In this document: positions 50,532-59,568 of the stretch, piece by piece
Numbering within the stretch: position 1 is the stretch's first letter
How the letters are laid out: each line of letters begins with the position of its first letter
Assembly: GCF_036067295.1 (NCBI RefSeq)
Contig: NZ_CP107954.1
Span: forward strand, 7,626,001-7,690,000
Source of the DNA: Kribbella sp. NBC_00382
GTDB lineage: Bacteria > Actinomycetota > Actinomycetes > Propionibacteriales > Kribbellaceae
Direction of reading: 5' to 3'
DNA: 64,000 nucleotides
Translations under genes and position numbers: made by a program
Notes under the pieces: generated by a model
The model's input: the letters and a program-made list of their open reading frames with translations, nothing else
Told to the model about the DNA's origin: nothing
Database searches by the model: none

Positions 50532-53288
50532 TCAGCGGAGGTGGCGGGAGTACCAGTCCGGCTCTGGGCCGGCTGGTGTCAGCCGGAGCTTGGTGTCGAG
50601 GGCGAGTGCACCGGTGGGAGTGGCTGTCAGCGGGTTGATGTCCAGTTCGGCGAGCTCCGGTACGGCCTCGGCTAGCCAGGCGATTCGGTGCAGGACCTCT
50701 AGTACCGCGGGCTCGTCCGCACCCGCTGCGCCGCGATAGCCAGCCAGCAAAGGTGCACAACGCAACGACCGCACCATGTCCGTGGCGTCCAGGTCGGTGA
50801 GTGGCAGGCCACGCCATCTGCGGTCGGCCAGCAGATCTGTCAGTACTCCCCCGCCGCCGATCATCAGTACCGGGCCGAAGAGCGGGTCGCGGACCAGGCC
50901 GGTGACCAGTTCGACTCCGGTCGGTGCCATCGCCTGGACCACCACGTGTGGATCACCGATGGACGCTGTCAGGTCGGAGTAGGCCTGCGCCAGCTCGCTC
51001 GTGTTCTGCAAGCCGAGCCGGACGCCACCCACATCGGTCTTGTGCACGATTCCGGTTGCGGCGGTCTTGAGGACCACCGGGTAGCCGACCCGGTCGGCCG
51101 CCGTCAGCGTCGCTTCGCTGGTCGCGGCGGTGAGGGCCGCGACCACGGGGATGCCGGCACAAACCATCAGTTGTTCGGCATGCGACGGATCTAGCCATCC
51201 ACCAGTGGGATGGCTGGTGAGAAAGTGTCTTACGACGGCCCGGGCGCCGTCCTTGTCGACGCCCGCGACCTCCGGTACTACGCCTTGCGGCCGGGCGCGC
51301 CAGGCGGCGTACCTGACTGCATGGCCGAGCGCGCGAACCGCCGTCTCGGGGAATGCGTAGACGGGCAGCTTGCCACTGCCGTCGAGCGCAATCTGTGCTG
51401 CTGCGCCAGGGGCGCCGAGGCAGTTGACGACGACCGGCACAGTCGCGCCGGCTGCAGCCCGGGCGATCGCGGCGTACGTCTCCTCGACATCGCCGGCCCG
51501 CGTCGCCGCATAGGTGACGAGGACTGAGTCCGCCTCACCGCTGGCCAGGATGATCCTGATCGCATGCTCCAGCGTCGTCGGGGTCGCGGCGGCGCCCAGA
51601 TCCACGGGGTTGCCGGTCCCGACAGCGCCGGTCACCTCGACCAGCTCGCTCATCGTTGCCGGGCTGAACTCCGGTACGTCGAGACCCGCCGCAGCCGCCG
51701 CGTCGGCAGCCAGTACTCCGGCCCCGCCCGCATTACCGACGATTGCCAGCCGCCGGCCCATCGGCAGTGGGCGACCCGAGAGCACTCGCGCTGTGTCGAC
51801 GAGCTCCTCCAGGGTCTCCATCCGTAGTACGCCGGACTGCTCGAACAGCGCATCGACCGCGGTGTCCGGTGTCGCCGCCGCGGCCGTGTGGGAGGCACCG
51901 GCCCGGCGACCGCCGGTCGAGCGGCCGCTCTTCACCACCAGGACAGGCTTCTTCCGCCCGACCAGCCGGGCCAGGCGACCGAACTTACGCGGGTTGCCGA
52001 ACGACTCCAGGTACAGGCCGATCACGTCGGTGCGCGGATCGTTCCACCAGTGCAGCAGCAGATCGTTGCCGCTGACATCTACTTTGTTGCCCAGTGACAC
52101 GAACTCGGAGACGCCCGGTCCGATCCGGCCGGCATGATCGAGTACGGCGATGCCGACAGCGCCGGACTGGGCGGCGAGCGCCAGGCCGCCGGGCTCGGGC
52201 CGGACGTTCGCGAACGTTGCGTCCAGCCGGATCTCCGGATCGGTGTTGACGATGCCGAGGCAGTTCGGGCCGATCAATCGGAGGCTGTGCCGGCGGGCCA
52301 GGGCGAGCAGTTCCTGCTGCACCTGCTGGCCATCGGCTCCCAGCTCCGAGAAACCAGAGGTCAGGATGACGGCGCCACCGACCCCGGCCCGGCCGCATTC
52401 CTCGACCACAGCGGGAACCTGCTCTGCCGGTACCGCGATCACGGCGAGATCGACCGGCCCCGGAACCTCGCTGATCAACGGGAAGGTGGCGATGTCGCCG
52501 ATCTGGTCCGTGTGCGGGTTCACCGCGTACAGCTCGCCCGTGAACCCGGTGTCGAGCAGGTTCATCAGCACTTCGTGCCCGATCCCGCCGGGCTTGCGGC
52601 CTGCTCCGATCACGGCAACAGAGCGGGGTGACAGGACGGGGCGCAGCGACCGGGACTCGGCCGCGCTCTCCCGCTCGGCCATCCGGTCCAGCGTGCGCGC
52701 GTCGTACGCGGTGTCGAGAGTCAACTCCACCACGCCGGTGTCCAGTTTGTGGGTCTCGTGGAAACCGGAGGCCAGGAAGAGCCGGAGCATCGCCGCGTTC
52801 TCGGCGAGCGTGTCGGCGTGCAGATGCCGGATCCCACGTTCGCGGGCGACCGCGGCCAGCTGCTCCAGTAGGAGGGTACCGATCCCCCGGCCATGCAGGG
52901 CGTCGTCGATCAGGAATGCCATCTCGGCCTCGTCGGCCCGCATCGGCTCGTAACTGGCGACCCCGCCCACCTCACCGTCCACCTCGGCGACCAGCGCGAC
53001 GTGTCCGTACGCCGGGTCCGCGCCGACCAGATGCTGGGTGTGCTCGTCGGCCATCAACCGGCTCAGCCCGAAGAACCGCAGGTAGATCGACCGGTCCGAC
53101 ACCCGGTGGTTGATGGCTGTCAGCGCAGCCTCGTCGTCGCGACGGATCGGTCGCAGATGAACGACCGATCCGTCAGCAGCCAGAGCGTCCCAGCCGGCGG
53201 CCGCCGGCTGGGACCCGATCCCCGTGAGGACGGGGACCGCCGCCCGGCCAGGGGCGCCCCCGGCCGGGCCTGTCTGAGGCAATGTCAT
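50532..53288 (-). CDS. GNAT acetyltransferase fused to NDP-forming acyl-CoA synthetase (Pat type)
   Basis: A 918-residue fusion. An N-terminal GNAT domain (about residues 40-190; LHGRGIGTLLLEQLAAVARERG is the acetyl-CoA loop) is followed by a CoA-binding/ligase region (SVAVIGAGRKPGGIGHEVLMNLL, with phospho-His in GASHTAAAATPD) and a C-terminal ATP-grasp domain (YPVVLKTAATGIVHKTDVGGV). The E. coli PatZ order is the reverse; GNAT-first forms are known in actinomycetes. Such proteins acetylate lysines, notably to switch off acyl-CoA synthetases. In the ligase part the residues look intact, although several family members are inactive there. ATG 53288 follows GAGGAGG at a rather long distance. 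Confidence 0.88.
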   Translation of the reverse strand: MTLPQTGPAGGAPGRAAVPVLTGIGSQPAAAGWDALAADGSVVHLRPIRRDDEAALTAINHRVSDRSIYLRFFGLSRLMADEHTQHLVGADPAYGHVALVAEVDGEVGGVASYEPMRADEAEMAFLIDDALHGRGIGTLLLEQLAAVARERGIRHLHADTLAENAAMLRLFLASGFHETHKLDTGVVELTLDTAYDARTLDRMAERESAAESRSLRPVLSPRSVAVIGAGRKPGGIGHEVLMNLLDTGFTGELYAVNPHTDQIGDIATFPLISEVPGPVDLAVIAVPAEQVPAVVEECGRAGVGGAVILTSGFSELGADGQQVQQELLALARRHSLRLIGPNCLGIVNTDPEIRLDATFANVRPEPGGLALAAQSGAVGIAVLDHAGRIGPGVSEFVSLGNKVDVSGNDLLLHWWNDPRTDVIGLYLESFGNPRKFGRLARLVGRKKPVLVVKSGRSTGGRRAGASHTAAAATPDTAVDALFEQSGVLRMETLEELVDTARVLSGRPLPMGRRLAIVGNAGGAGVLAADAAAAAGLDVPEFSPATMSELVEVTGAVGTGNPVDLGAAATPTTLEHAIRIILASGEADSVLVTYAATRAGDVEETYAAIARAAAGATVPVVVNCLGAPGAAAQIALDGSGKLPVYAFPETAVRALGHAVRYAAWRARPQGVVPEVAGVDKDGARAVVRHFLTSHPTGGWLDPSHAEQLMVCAGIPVVAALTAATSEATLTAADRVGYPVVLKTAATGIVHKTDVGGVRLGLQNTSELAQAYSDLTASIGDPHVVVQAMAPTGVELVTGLVRDPLFGPVLMIGGGGVLTDLLADRRWRGLPLTDLDATDMVRSLRCAPLLAGYRGAAGADEPAVLEVLHRIAWLAEAVPELAELDINPLTATPTGALALDTKLRLTPAGPEPDWYSRHLR

Positions 53289-53371
53289 CTTCGGCCGTCC
53301 TCCTCGTCGTAGGTTTCGCTGACACCTCCAGTGCACCTCGCCAAGGCCAGCCGGAGCAGGGCCGGAGGGAC

Positions 53372-56182
53372 TCAATCCCTGTGGACCTTGGACCCTGTCT
53401 CCCGGTCCTGCCTCGTTCCTACGGTCAGACCCGAGCTCTGCTGCTGGGGCACTCCCCCACGCTGGTCGTCGTCACCTCGAGAGAGTCTGTTGCGGAGACG
53501 CAGGCGCCAGAGTTCGTCGGCGGACCAGACGATGACGGGGAAGGTGGCCAGTACTGCGAGCTGCGGCGCCGGCGGCAGGGTCGTACCGAAGATGTTCTGC
53601 AGGGCTGGGATCGTGACGACCGCGGCGGCGAAGGCGAGCTCGAAGGCGATGCCCCACAGGAGCAGGCGGTTGCTGAAGGCACCGATCGAGCGGAGGGACG
53701 CGTACTGGGTGCGTGCCGCGAAGGCGGTGCCGAGCTGGCAGGCGACGATGCCGAGGAAGGTCATCGTGGTGGCCTGGACCCAGAGGTGATGCAGGGACGT
53801 GCCGGCGCCGGTCGGGTCACCCGGGTGCCACCCGCCGGCCAGCAAGGTCCAGAAGAAGACGCCGAGGACCAGTACCGCCGACACTCCACCGAGCAGGCCC
53901 CACGCCCGGCCGAGCATCTGGGCGTCGATCACATTGGCGCCTCGTTTCCGAGGGCGGCGGTCCATCAAGCCGGGCTCGGCCGGTTCACGTCCCAGGGCCA
54001 GTGCGGGCAAGGTCTCGGTGCCGAGGTCGATGGCGAGGATCTGCAGGACGGTCAGCGGCAGTGGTACCCGGCCGCCGGACAAGGCGAAGACCAGGAACGG
54101 GATCATCTCGGGCATCGCGTGCGCGAAGATGTAGACGATGAACTTGCGGACGTTGTCGTAGACCCGCCGCCCGGCCTCGACCGCGGTCACGATGCTGGCG
54201 AAGTTGTCGTCGGTCAGCACCATCGTCGCGGCCTCCCGGGCCACATCGGTACCGGCCAGGCCCATCGCAACTCCGATGTCGGCCCGGCGCAGGGCCGGTG
54301 CGTCGTTGACGCCGTCACCCGTCATCGCGACCACGTGTCCCTGCGCTCGCAGGGCATCCGCGATCCGCAGCTTCGCCTCGGGAGAACTCCGCGCGAAGAT
54401 CACCTCCTGCCCCTCGGCGAGCAGCGAGTCCAACTGGGCCTCGCTCATCGACTCCAGTTCCGTCCCGGTGATCACCTGGGCGCCGGCCCGCCCGATCCCC
54501 ACCCGCCTGGCGATCTCCGCGGCGGTCAGCCCGTTGTCACCGGTGACAACCAGCAGCCGGATCCCGGCCGAGTGGCAGCGCGTCACCGCGTCGGCGACCT
54601 CGGGCCGGGGCGGGTCGAACATCGCCAGCAGTCCCAGGAAGACCAGGTCCCGCTCGGCCTCCTCACGGCGCTCCGCCGGCGTCGGCCCTAGCTCGCGGTG
54701 CGCCACACCGATCACTCGCAGCCCCTGCGCGGCGTACCCGGAGAAGATGTCGGTCAACCGCATCCGATCCTCGGCAGTCAGTCCACGGACGGAGCCGTCC
54801 GGCTCGACGATTCTGGTCGACTGCGCGAGTACCTCCTCCGGAGCGCCCTTGGTGTTGACCTCCAGCCCACCGTCGCCGGTCCGGTCGATCGTCGACATCC
54901 GCCGCAGGTTCGGGTCGAAGTGGAACTGCCGGACTCGGTTGGCGATCCGGCGATCGGTCGCCACGTCCGCCCCGATCCCGGCCGCCGCCATCAGGAGCGC
55001 GATCTCGGTCGGGTCGCCCGTCGACTCGGCGGGATGTGCCGGATCGACGGTCGCGTTGCTGCACGCCGCGAGGGCGGTGGCGAGTGACCGGGCGATCGGT
55101 CCATCGGGCTCGGCGGAGATGAGACCGGCCGGCGTCCAGATGTCCGTGACCTGCATCCGGTTCTGCGTCAGGGTGCCGGTCTTGTCGGTGCAGATCACCG
55201 TCGTCGAGCCCAGCGTCTCGACCGCCGACAGCCGTTTCACCACCGCACCGCCCCGCGCCAGCACCCGTACGCCGACCGCCAGGGCCAGCGTGATGGTCGG
55301 CAGCAGGCCCTCCGGTACGTTGGCGACGAGCAGCCCGATCCCGAAGTTCACCGCGTCGGGCAGCGGCAGACCGGCCACGAAGACCCCGATCAGCAAGAAC
55401 AGCAGCCCGGCCCCGACGGCGACGCCGGCGATCAGCCAGGCGACTCGTTTGATCTGCCGTTCCAGCGGGCTCTCGTCCTGCTCGACCCGCTGGGACAAGG
55501 CGGCGATCCGCCCGAGCTCGGTCCGCATCCCGGTCGCGAACACAACGGCCTTCGCATCTCCCCCGGTGCAGTTGGTACCGCTGAAGACCAGGTCCGGTGC
55601 ATCCAGCAGCGAGCCCGCGACATCGACAGCATCAGCAGACCGGTACGCCGGCAACGACTCGCCGTTGAGCGTCGACAGGTCCACCTCGACTCCCCCGTCG
55701 AGCAGCCGGGCGTCGGCCGACACCCGGTCGCCCTCCGCGATCAGCAGGACGTCGCCAGGCACCAGGGTCCGTGCCTCGACCGACTTCCGCACGCCGTCAC
55801 GTAGTACCGACGCCTTGGCGGGGAGGTAGGCGGCGAGCGCTTCGACGGCTCGCTCGGCTTGCTGCTCCTGGACGAAGGCCAGCGCCGCGTTCAGCATGAT
55901 CACCGCGACGATGGCGACGGCCAGGACCGTAGTACCGGAGACCGCTGCGAGCGCGGCGGCCAGCCACAACAGCAGCGCCAGCGGATGCGTGAACTGCTTC
56001 AGCAACTGCCCAGGCCAGGTCCGGCCGCCCTTGCGGGTCAGCTCGTTCGGGCCGTGCACCTCCAGCCTGCGTGCGGCTTCGCGATCCGACAGACCGTCAG
56101 CGCGGGATCTCAGATCCCGAAGTAGCCGGTCAGCGGGCTCCCGTGGGTCGCTGGTCAGCGGCGGCATCTCTTCGACGGTCAT
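53372..56182 (-). CDS. Cation-transporting P-type ATPase (CtpF-like, P2 type)
   Basis: A 936-residue P-type ATPase with an N-terminal cation-ATPase domain (DGLSDREAARRLEVHGPNEL), about ten helices, PEGLLPTITLALAVGVR as the ion-binding helix 4, and the phosphorylation motif CTDKTGTLTQNRM. The hinge is MTGDGVNDAPALRRADIGVAMG and the C-terminal cation-ATPase domain is present. The actuator loop reads LNGES instead of the common TGES. It resembles the calcium/sodium-type P2 pumps, and CtpF of M. tuberculosis belongs to the dormancy regulon. Two DosR-like palindromes lie upstream. Confidence 0.9.
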   Translation of the reverse strand: MTVEEMPPLTSDPREPADRLLRDLRSRADGLSDREAARRLEVHGPNELTRKGGRTWPGQLLKQFTHPLALLLWLAAALAAVSGTTVLAVAIVAVIMLNAALAFVQEQQAERAVEALAAYLPAKASVLRDGVRKSVEARTLVPGDVLLIAEGDRVSADARLLDGGVEVDLSTLNGESLPAYRSADAVDVAGSLLDAPDLVFSGTNCTGGDAKAVVFATGMRTELGRIAALSQRVEQDESPLERQIKRVAWLIAGVAVGAGLLFLLIGVFVAGLPLPDAVNFGIGLLVANVPEGLLPTITLALAVGVRVLARGGAVVKRLSAVETLGSTTVICTDKTGTLTQNRMQVTDIWTPAGLISAEPDGPIARSLATALAACSNATVDPAHPAESTGDPTEIALLMAAAGIGADVATDRRIANRVRQFHFDPNLRRMSTIDRTGDGGLEVNTKGAPEEVLAQSTRIVEPDGSVRGLTAEDRMRLTDIFSGYAAQGLRVIGVAHRELGPTPAERREEAERDLVFLGLLAMFDPPRPEVADAVTRCHSAGIRLLVVTGDNGLTAAEIARRVGIGRAGAQVITGTELESMSEAQLDSLLAEGQEVIFARSSPEAKLRIADALRAQGHVVAMTGDGVNDAPALRRADIGVAMGLAGTDVAREAATMVLTDDNFASIVTAVEAGRRVYDNVRKFIVYIFAHAMPEMIPFLVFALSGGRVPLPLTVLQILAIDLGTETLPALALGREPAEPGLMDRRPRKRGANVIDAQMLGRAWGLLGGVSAVLVLGVFFWTLLAGGWHPGDPTGAGTSLHHLWVQATTMTFLGIVACQLGTAFAARTQYASLRSIGAFSNRLLLWGIAFELAFAAAVVTIPALQNIFGTTLPPAPQLAVLATFPVIVWSADELWRLRLRNRLSRGDDDQRGGVPQQQSSGLTVGTRQDRETGSKVHRD
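53382..53395. promoter_or_regulatory. Weak DosR-like site upstream of the acetyltransferase gene
   Basis: TGGACCTTGGACCC resembles the other palindromes but lies inside the 3' end of the P-type ATPase gene, 94 nt before the acetyltransferase start. Weakest member of the set. Confidence 0.3.
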
Positions 56183-56217
56183 TGTTCGAGCATCTGCGTC
56201 ACGGCCCGGCTGGCGTA

Positions 56218-56231
56218 GGGCCGAACGGCCC
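56218..56231. promoter_or_regulatory. DosR-like palindrome, best copy
   Basis: GGGCCG-AA-CGGCCC has perfect six-base arms, 36 nt upstream of the P-type ATPase start on the minus strand. Confidence 0.6.
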
Positions 56232-56280
56232 AGATCCAGCTACCCATAGGCCCAGCCGCAGACTTGCGGCCCCTGCCGGA

Positions 56281-56294
56281 TGGACCTTCGGCCC
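56281..56294. promoter_or_regulatory. DosR-like palindrome upstream of the Usp relic
   Basis: TGGACCTTCGGCCC (reverse complement GGGCCGAAGGTCCA) lies 74 nt upstream of the short reading frame at 56368 and 99 nt from the divergent ATPase start. Confidence 0.55.
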
Positions 56295-56367
56295 TGCCCC
56301 GGCACGCCTCGATCGACCAGGCTCAAGACATCCGACGCAGCCGGCCCGTGCAGGAAGGAACTCCGTC

Positions 56368-56433
56368 ATGACCGCTCAGAACCAGCCTGTCGTCGTCGGC
56401 TACGCGCCCTGCCCGATCGCAGTTGTCCGCTGA
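56368..56433 (+). pseudogene. Relic of a universal stress protein with most of the gene deleted
   Basis: A 21-residue frame, MTAQNQPVVVGY followed by APCPIAVVR and TGA. The first part matches the start of UspA domains (PVVVGVDGS) and the second the end (CPVAVV). The middle is missing and the frame is kept. AGGAAGGA precedes the ATG at normal spacing, and a DosR-like palindrome lies upstream, so promoter and start survive although the protein cannot fold as a Usp. It stands directly before an intact tandem Usp gene. Confidence 0.6.
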
Positions 56434-56461
56434 CATCACTGGAACAGAGGAGGAGATCGCA

Positions 56462-57289
56462 ATGACCAGAGAACGCGTCGTGGTGGCAGGCGTCGACGGA
56501 TCCACCGCTGCCGAGACGGCGATCAGGTGGGCCGCCGACGAGGCTGCGTCACGCCGTGCGTCCCTGCGGCTGGTGCATGCCTTCGTCTGGCCCGAGTTCA
56601 AGGCTCCGGTCGGACCGAGCGACCTCGCCCCGGGGCTGGCGGCCGGCGCCGACAAGGTGGTCGAGGAGGCGGTCCAGCTCGCCCGCAAGCTCGAGCCGGA
56701 AGTGGAGATCGAGGGCACCCGGCACGACGGCTTCCCCGCACCCATCCTGCTCAAGGAGTCCAAGTACGCCGAGCTTCTCGTAATCGGCAGCCGGGGACTC
56801 AGCGTGACGCTGGGAGCCCTGGTCGGGTCGACCGGTCTCGACCTCGCAGCCAACGCACACTGCCCAGTGGTGATCGTCCGTCCGGACCAGTCCGTCGACG
56901 CCGGTGATCACGTAATGGTCGGGTACGACGGCTCGCCGGCGTCGTCGCTCGCCCTCGACTTCGGCCTGGACTACGCCCGCCGGCACGGCCTGCACGTCCG
57001 GGTGGTCGCCACCAGACCGCTCTACCGCGAAGACGGCCAGGTCGATCACCATGATCTGGAGGCCGAGGTCCGTGGCCGCCCGGACGGCACGGAACTGGAG
57101 CTCGTCGAGGTCACTGGCCATCCTGCCGAGCAGCTTCTGCGGCTGTCCGCGGACGCCCGTCTGATCGTCCTCGGCTCCCGCGGCCGCGGTGGCTTCGCCG
57201 GCATGTTGATCGGCTCGGTCAGCCAGACCGTCCTGCACCACGCTCTGTGCCCGGTAGCGGTCATCCCGGCCGGCACTCTCGGCGGCTGA
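56462..57289 (+). CDS. Universal stress protein with two UspA domains
   Basis: A 275-residue tandem UspA protein: VVVAGVDGSTAAETAIRWAADEA, ending VIGSRGLSVTLGALVGSTGLDLAANAHCPVVIV; then HVMVGYDGSPASSLALDFGL, ending VLGSRGRGGFAGMLIGSVSQTVLHHALCPVAVIP. Both halves keep the ATP-binding glycines (GSRG and GS). ATG 56462 has GAGGAGGAG upstream. It is the first gene of a four-gene operon (Usp, E2-like, Usp, membrane protein). The HHALCPVAVIP end is very close to that of the Usp at 58199, indicating duplication. Confidence 0.9.
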   Translation: MTRERVVVAGVDGSTAAETAIRWAADEAASRRASLRLVHAFVWPEFKAPVGPSDLAPGLAAGADKVVEEAVQLARKLEPEVEIEGTRHDGFPAPILLKESKYAELLVIGSRGLSVTLGALVGSTGLDLAANAHCPVVIVRPDQSVDAGDHVMVGYDGSPASSLALDFGLDYARRHGLHVRVVATRPLYREDGQVDHHDLEAEVRGRPDGTELELVEVTGHPAEQLLRLSADARLIVLGSRGRGGFAGMLIGSVSQTVLHHALCPVAVIPAGTLGG

Positions 57290-57326
57290 TCCACATGGCC
57301 ACCCTCTCCCGCCGCGCGGGCACCCC

Positions 57327-58157
57327 GTGAAACGCCATCCGGCCCGGGTCGTCAAGGTGCCCTGGGTGCGCCGGCTGGTTGTCGATGCGGGCCGGGCGTC
57401 CCGGCGTCGGCATTCGATCCACGGGCTCTTCGAGGTCGACGTCACCCTGGCCAGGGAGGCGCTGCGAACGCATCGGCGGGAGACCGGTGAGGACCTGTCT
57501 TTCACCGCCTTCGTGATCGGCTGCATCGCCCACGCCGTCGCCGCGGAGCCGTCCGTGCAGGCCTACCGAGACCTCCGCGGCCGCGAAGTGATCTTCACCG
57601 AGGTCGACGTCGGCATGCCGGTCGAGGTCGACCTGGACGGCGTCCCGTTCGCCTTCACCCACGTACTACGCGATGCCGGCCGCCGCAGTGTGCGCGAACT
57701 CCACGACGAGATCCGTGCCGTGCAGGCCGATCCATCCCTCAGCCCGACGGTCCGCAAGTCGAACTGGGCTCGTGCCTACCTCCTCATCCCCGCCGTACTA
57801 CGCACCGGACTGCTCGGCGGCCTGCACCGCCTTCCCAACCGTCAACGGGCGATCGCCGGAACTGTCGGCGTCACCGCTGTCGGGATGTTCGCCGGTGGCG
57901 GCGGCTGGGGAATCGCCTTCCAGCTCCACTCGCTCAGCATCGTCATCGGCGGCATCACGCTCCGGCCGGCGCTCGTCGACGGGCAACTGGTGGAGCGTGA
58001 ATGCCTGCAACTGACCGTCAGCGTCGACCACGACGTCGTCGACGGCGCCCCCGCCGCCCGCTTCGTCCGACGTCTGCGGACAGCGCTCAGCACGGCCGAC
58101 GGGCTGGAGCTGCCACAAGGCCGAAGCGATCAGGACTTTCGCCCCTTCGTCAGCTGA
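57327..58157 (+). CDS. Stand-alone 2-oxo acid dehydrogenase E2-type acyltransferase domain
   Basis: A 276-residue protein equal to the catalytic domain of dihydrolipoyl acyltransferases, without lipoyl or E1/E3-binding domains. The active-site motif appears as SVDHDVVDGAPAARFVRRL (HxxxDG with His and Asp kept), preceded by FTAFVIGCIAHAVAAEPSVQAYRD. Such solo E2 domains occur in actinobacterial stress operons; their acceptor is unknown. Placed between two Usp genes. The GTG start gives MKRHPARVVKVPWVRR. Confidence 0.8.
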   Translation: MKRHPARVVKVPWVRRLVVDAGRASRRRHSIHGLFEVDVTLAREALRTHRRETGEDLSFTAFVIGCIAHAVAAEPSVQAYRDLRGREVIFTEVDVGMPVEVDLDGVPFAFTHVLRDAGRRSVRELHDEIRAVQADPSLSPTVRKSNWARAYLLIPAVLRTGLLGGLHRLPNRQRAIAGTVGVTAVGMFAGGGGWGIAFQLHSLSIVIGGITLRPALVDGQLVERECLQLTVSVDHDVVDGAPAARFVRRLRTALSTADGLELPQGRSDQDFRPFVS

Positions 58158-58198
58158 ATCGGGCGGCGCACGGTGGAGGTGAGACTGAGGAGGTCCCG

Positions 58199-58981
58199 AT
58201 GACAAGGTCAGGAGTGGTAGCGGGCATCGACGGCTCAGCGGCCACCGAGGAAGCGGTCAGGTGGGCCGCGGCGGACGCGGCAGCGCGGCGTACCGGGCTG
58301 TTGCTGGTGCACGCGTTCACCTGGCCGGGGTTCCCTCGCCCTCTCCTGGCTGGTGAGCTGCCGCCCGGATTCCGGGCCGGCGCCGACCAGGTCGTCGAGG
58401 CGTCGGTCGACCTCGCGCGCAAGCTCGAGCCGACCACCGAGGTCGAAGGCTGCCACGTGGACGGATCCCCCGACCTCGTACTCCGGGAAGCCTCGCGAGA
58501 CGCCGACGTCCTGGTGATCGGCAGCCGCGGACTCGACCCCGCAGTCAGCGCCGCCGTGGGCTCGACCAGGACGCAACTGACCGCCAACGCCTACCGCCCC
58601 GTTGTCGTCGTCCGAGCCGGTGCCAGCTCCGGCGACCACGTGCTGATCGGGTACGACAGCTCGCCGGGCTCATCGCTCGCGCTCGCCTTCGGACTCGAAC
58701 ACGCCCAACGACACCACCTCAGCGTGAAGGTCGTCGCGGCACAGCGGCACGAGGCCGACGTCCGCCACCGCGTCGGCACCCAGACCGTCGAGCTGGTCCA
58801 GATCCACGGCCGGCCCGCCCACGAGATTCTTCAGCTGGCCTCCGCGGCCCGGCTGATCGTGATCGGCGCGCGCGGTCTCGGCGGGTTCACCGGGATGCAG
58901 CTGGGCTCCGTCTGCCAGACCGTCCTTCACCACGCGACCTGCCCGGTCGCGGTCGTCCCCACCGGCATGATCGGAGGTTGA
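58199..58981 (+). CDS. Universal stress protein with two UspA domains
   Basis: A 260-residue tandem UspA protein: GVVAGIDGSAATEEAVRWAAADAAARR, ending VIGSRGLDPAVSAAVGSTRTQLTANAYRPVVVV; then HVLIGYDSSPGSSLALAFGLEHA, ending VIGARGLGGFTGMQLGSVCQTVLHHATCPVAVVP. It is a clear paralogue of the Usp encoded two genes upstream. ATG 58199 has GAGGAGG 8 nt upstream; an open frame to 58001 overlaps the E2-like gene in another frame and is not used. Confidence 0.9.
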   Translation: MTRSGVVAGIDGSAATEEAVRWAAADAAARRTGLLLVHAFTWPGFPRPLLAGELPPGFRAGADQVVEASVDLARKLEPTTEVEGCHVDGSPDLVLREASRDADVLVIGSRGLDPAVSAAVGSTRTQLTANAYRPVVVVRAGASSGDHVLIGYDSSPGSSLALAFGLEHAQRHHLSVKVVAAQRHEADVRHRVGTQTVELVQIHGRPAHEILQLASAARLIVIGARGLGGFTGMQLGSVCQTVLHHATCPVAVVPTGMIGG

Positions 58982-58986
58982 TCCAG

Positions 58987-59568
58987 GTGACCACGACTTC
59001 GCACCGAACGCGTCAGACCGACCCGTCGCTGGCCTGGGACGCCATCTCCCGCGGCTTCCTGCTGCTGTTCTTCCTCGGCGGTTTCATCCACTTCGGTCTC
59101 GCGCTCTTCGATCCTGAGGGCTATCGGCCGTTCGCCGACGGCGCGCTCTTCGACTGGGTCAACCACGGCTGGCAGAACATCTTCATGGCCGACCCGAGGG
59201 CCTGGGCGCTGATGCTGTCCATCGGCGAGTTCCTGCTCACCGCCCTACTGCTGATCGAGCCTCGGCTGGGCTACCTCGGCGTCATCGCCTTCCACTTGGC
59301 CCTGATGCTGTTCGGCTGGGGCTTCTGGCTGTGGTGCCTGCCGGCGCTGGCGTTCGCAGTACCGGCCGCCGTGCACGCACTCCGCGACCGGGTAAGCCTT
59401 GGTTTCCTCGGCCGCCTGGTCAGATCTCCTTGCCTGGTTGGTGTTTGCCGCGCATCGACATCCGGGTCGGGACCGGCAGCCGGCGACCTGGCAGCAGCAG
59501 GTGCCAGTAGATCCAGCGGAACGCGAGCTTTCCCCAGTGGGTGCGCGAGCTCTCCTTCAGCAGGCTGA
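58987..59568 (+). CDS. Small membrane protein of unknown family, with abnormal C-terminus
   Basis: Up to 193 residues. Four membrane helices lie in the first about 135 residues (ISRGFLLLFFLGGFIHFGLAL, AWALMLSIGEFLLTALLLIE, YLGVIAFHLALMLFGWGFWLW, LPALAFAVPAAVHAL). The rest, after LRDRVSL, is Ser/Gly/Ala-rich and overlaps the convergent flavoprotein gene by 149 nt. It looks like run-on translation after loss of the original stop or a frameshift near 59400. GTG 58987 has GGAGG 8 nt upstream. It resembles DoxX-like proteins only loosely; no function assigned. Confidence 0.65.
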   Translation: MTTTSHRTRQTDPSLAWDAISRGFLLLFFLGGFIHFGLALFDPEGYRPFADGALFDWVNHGWQNIFMADPRAWALMLSIGEFLLTALLLIEPRLGYLGVIAFHLALMLFGWGFWLWCLPALAFAVPAAVHALRDRVSLGFLGRLVRSPCLVGVCRASTSGSGPAAGDLAAAGASRSSGTRAFPSGCASSPSAG

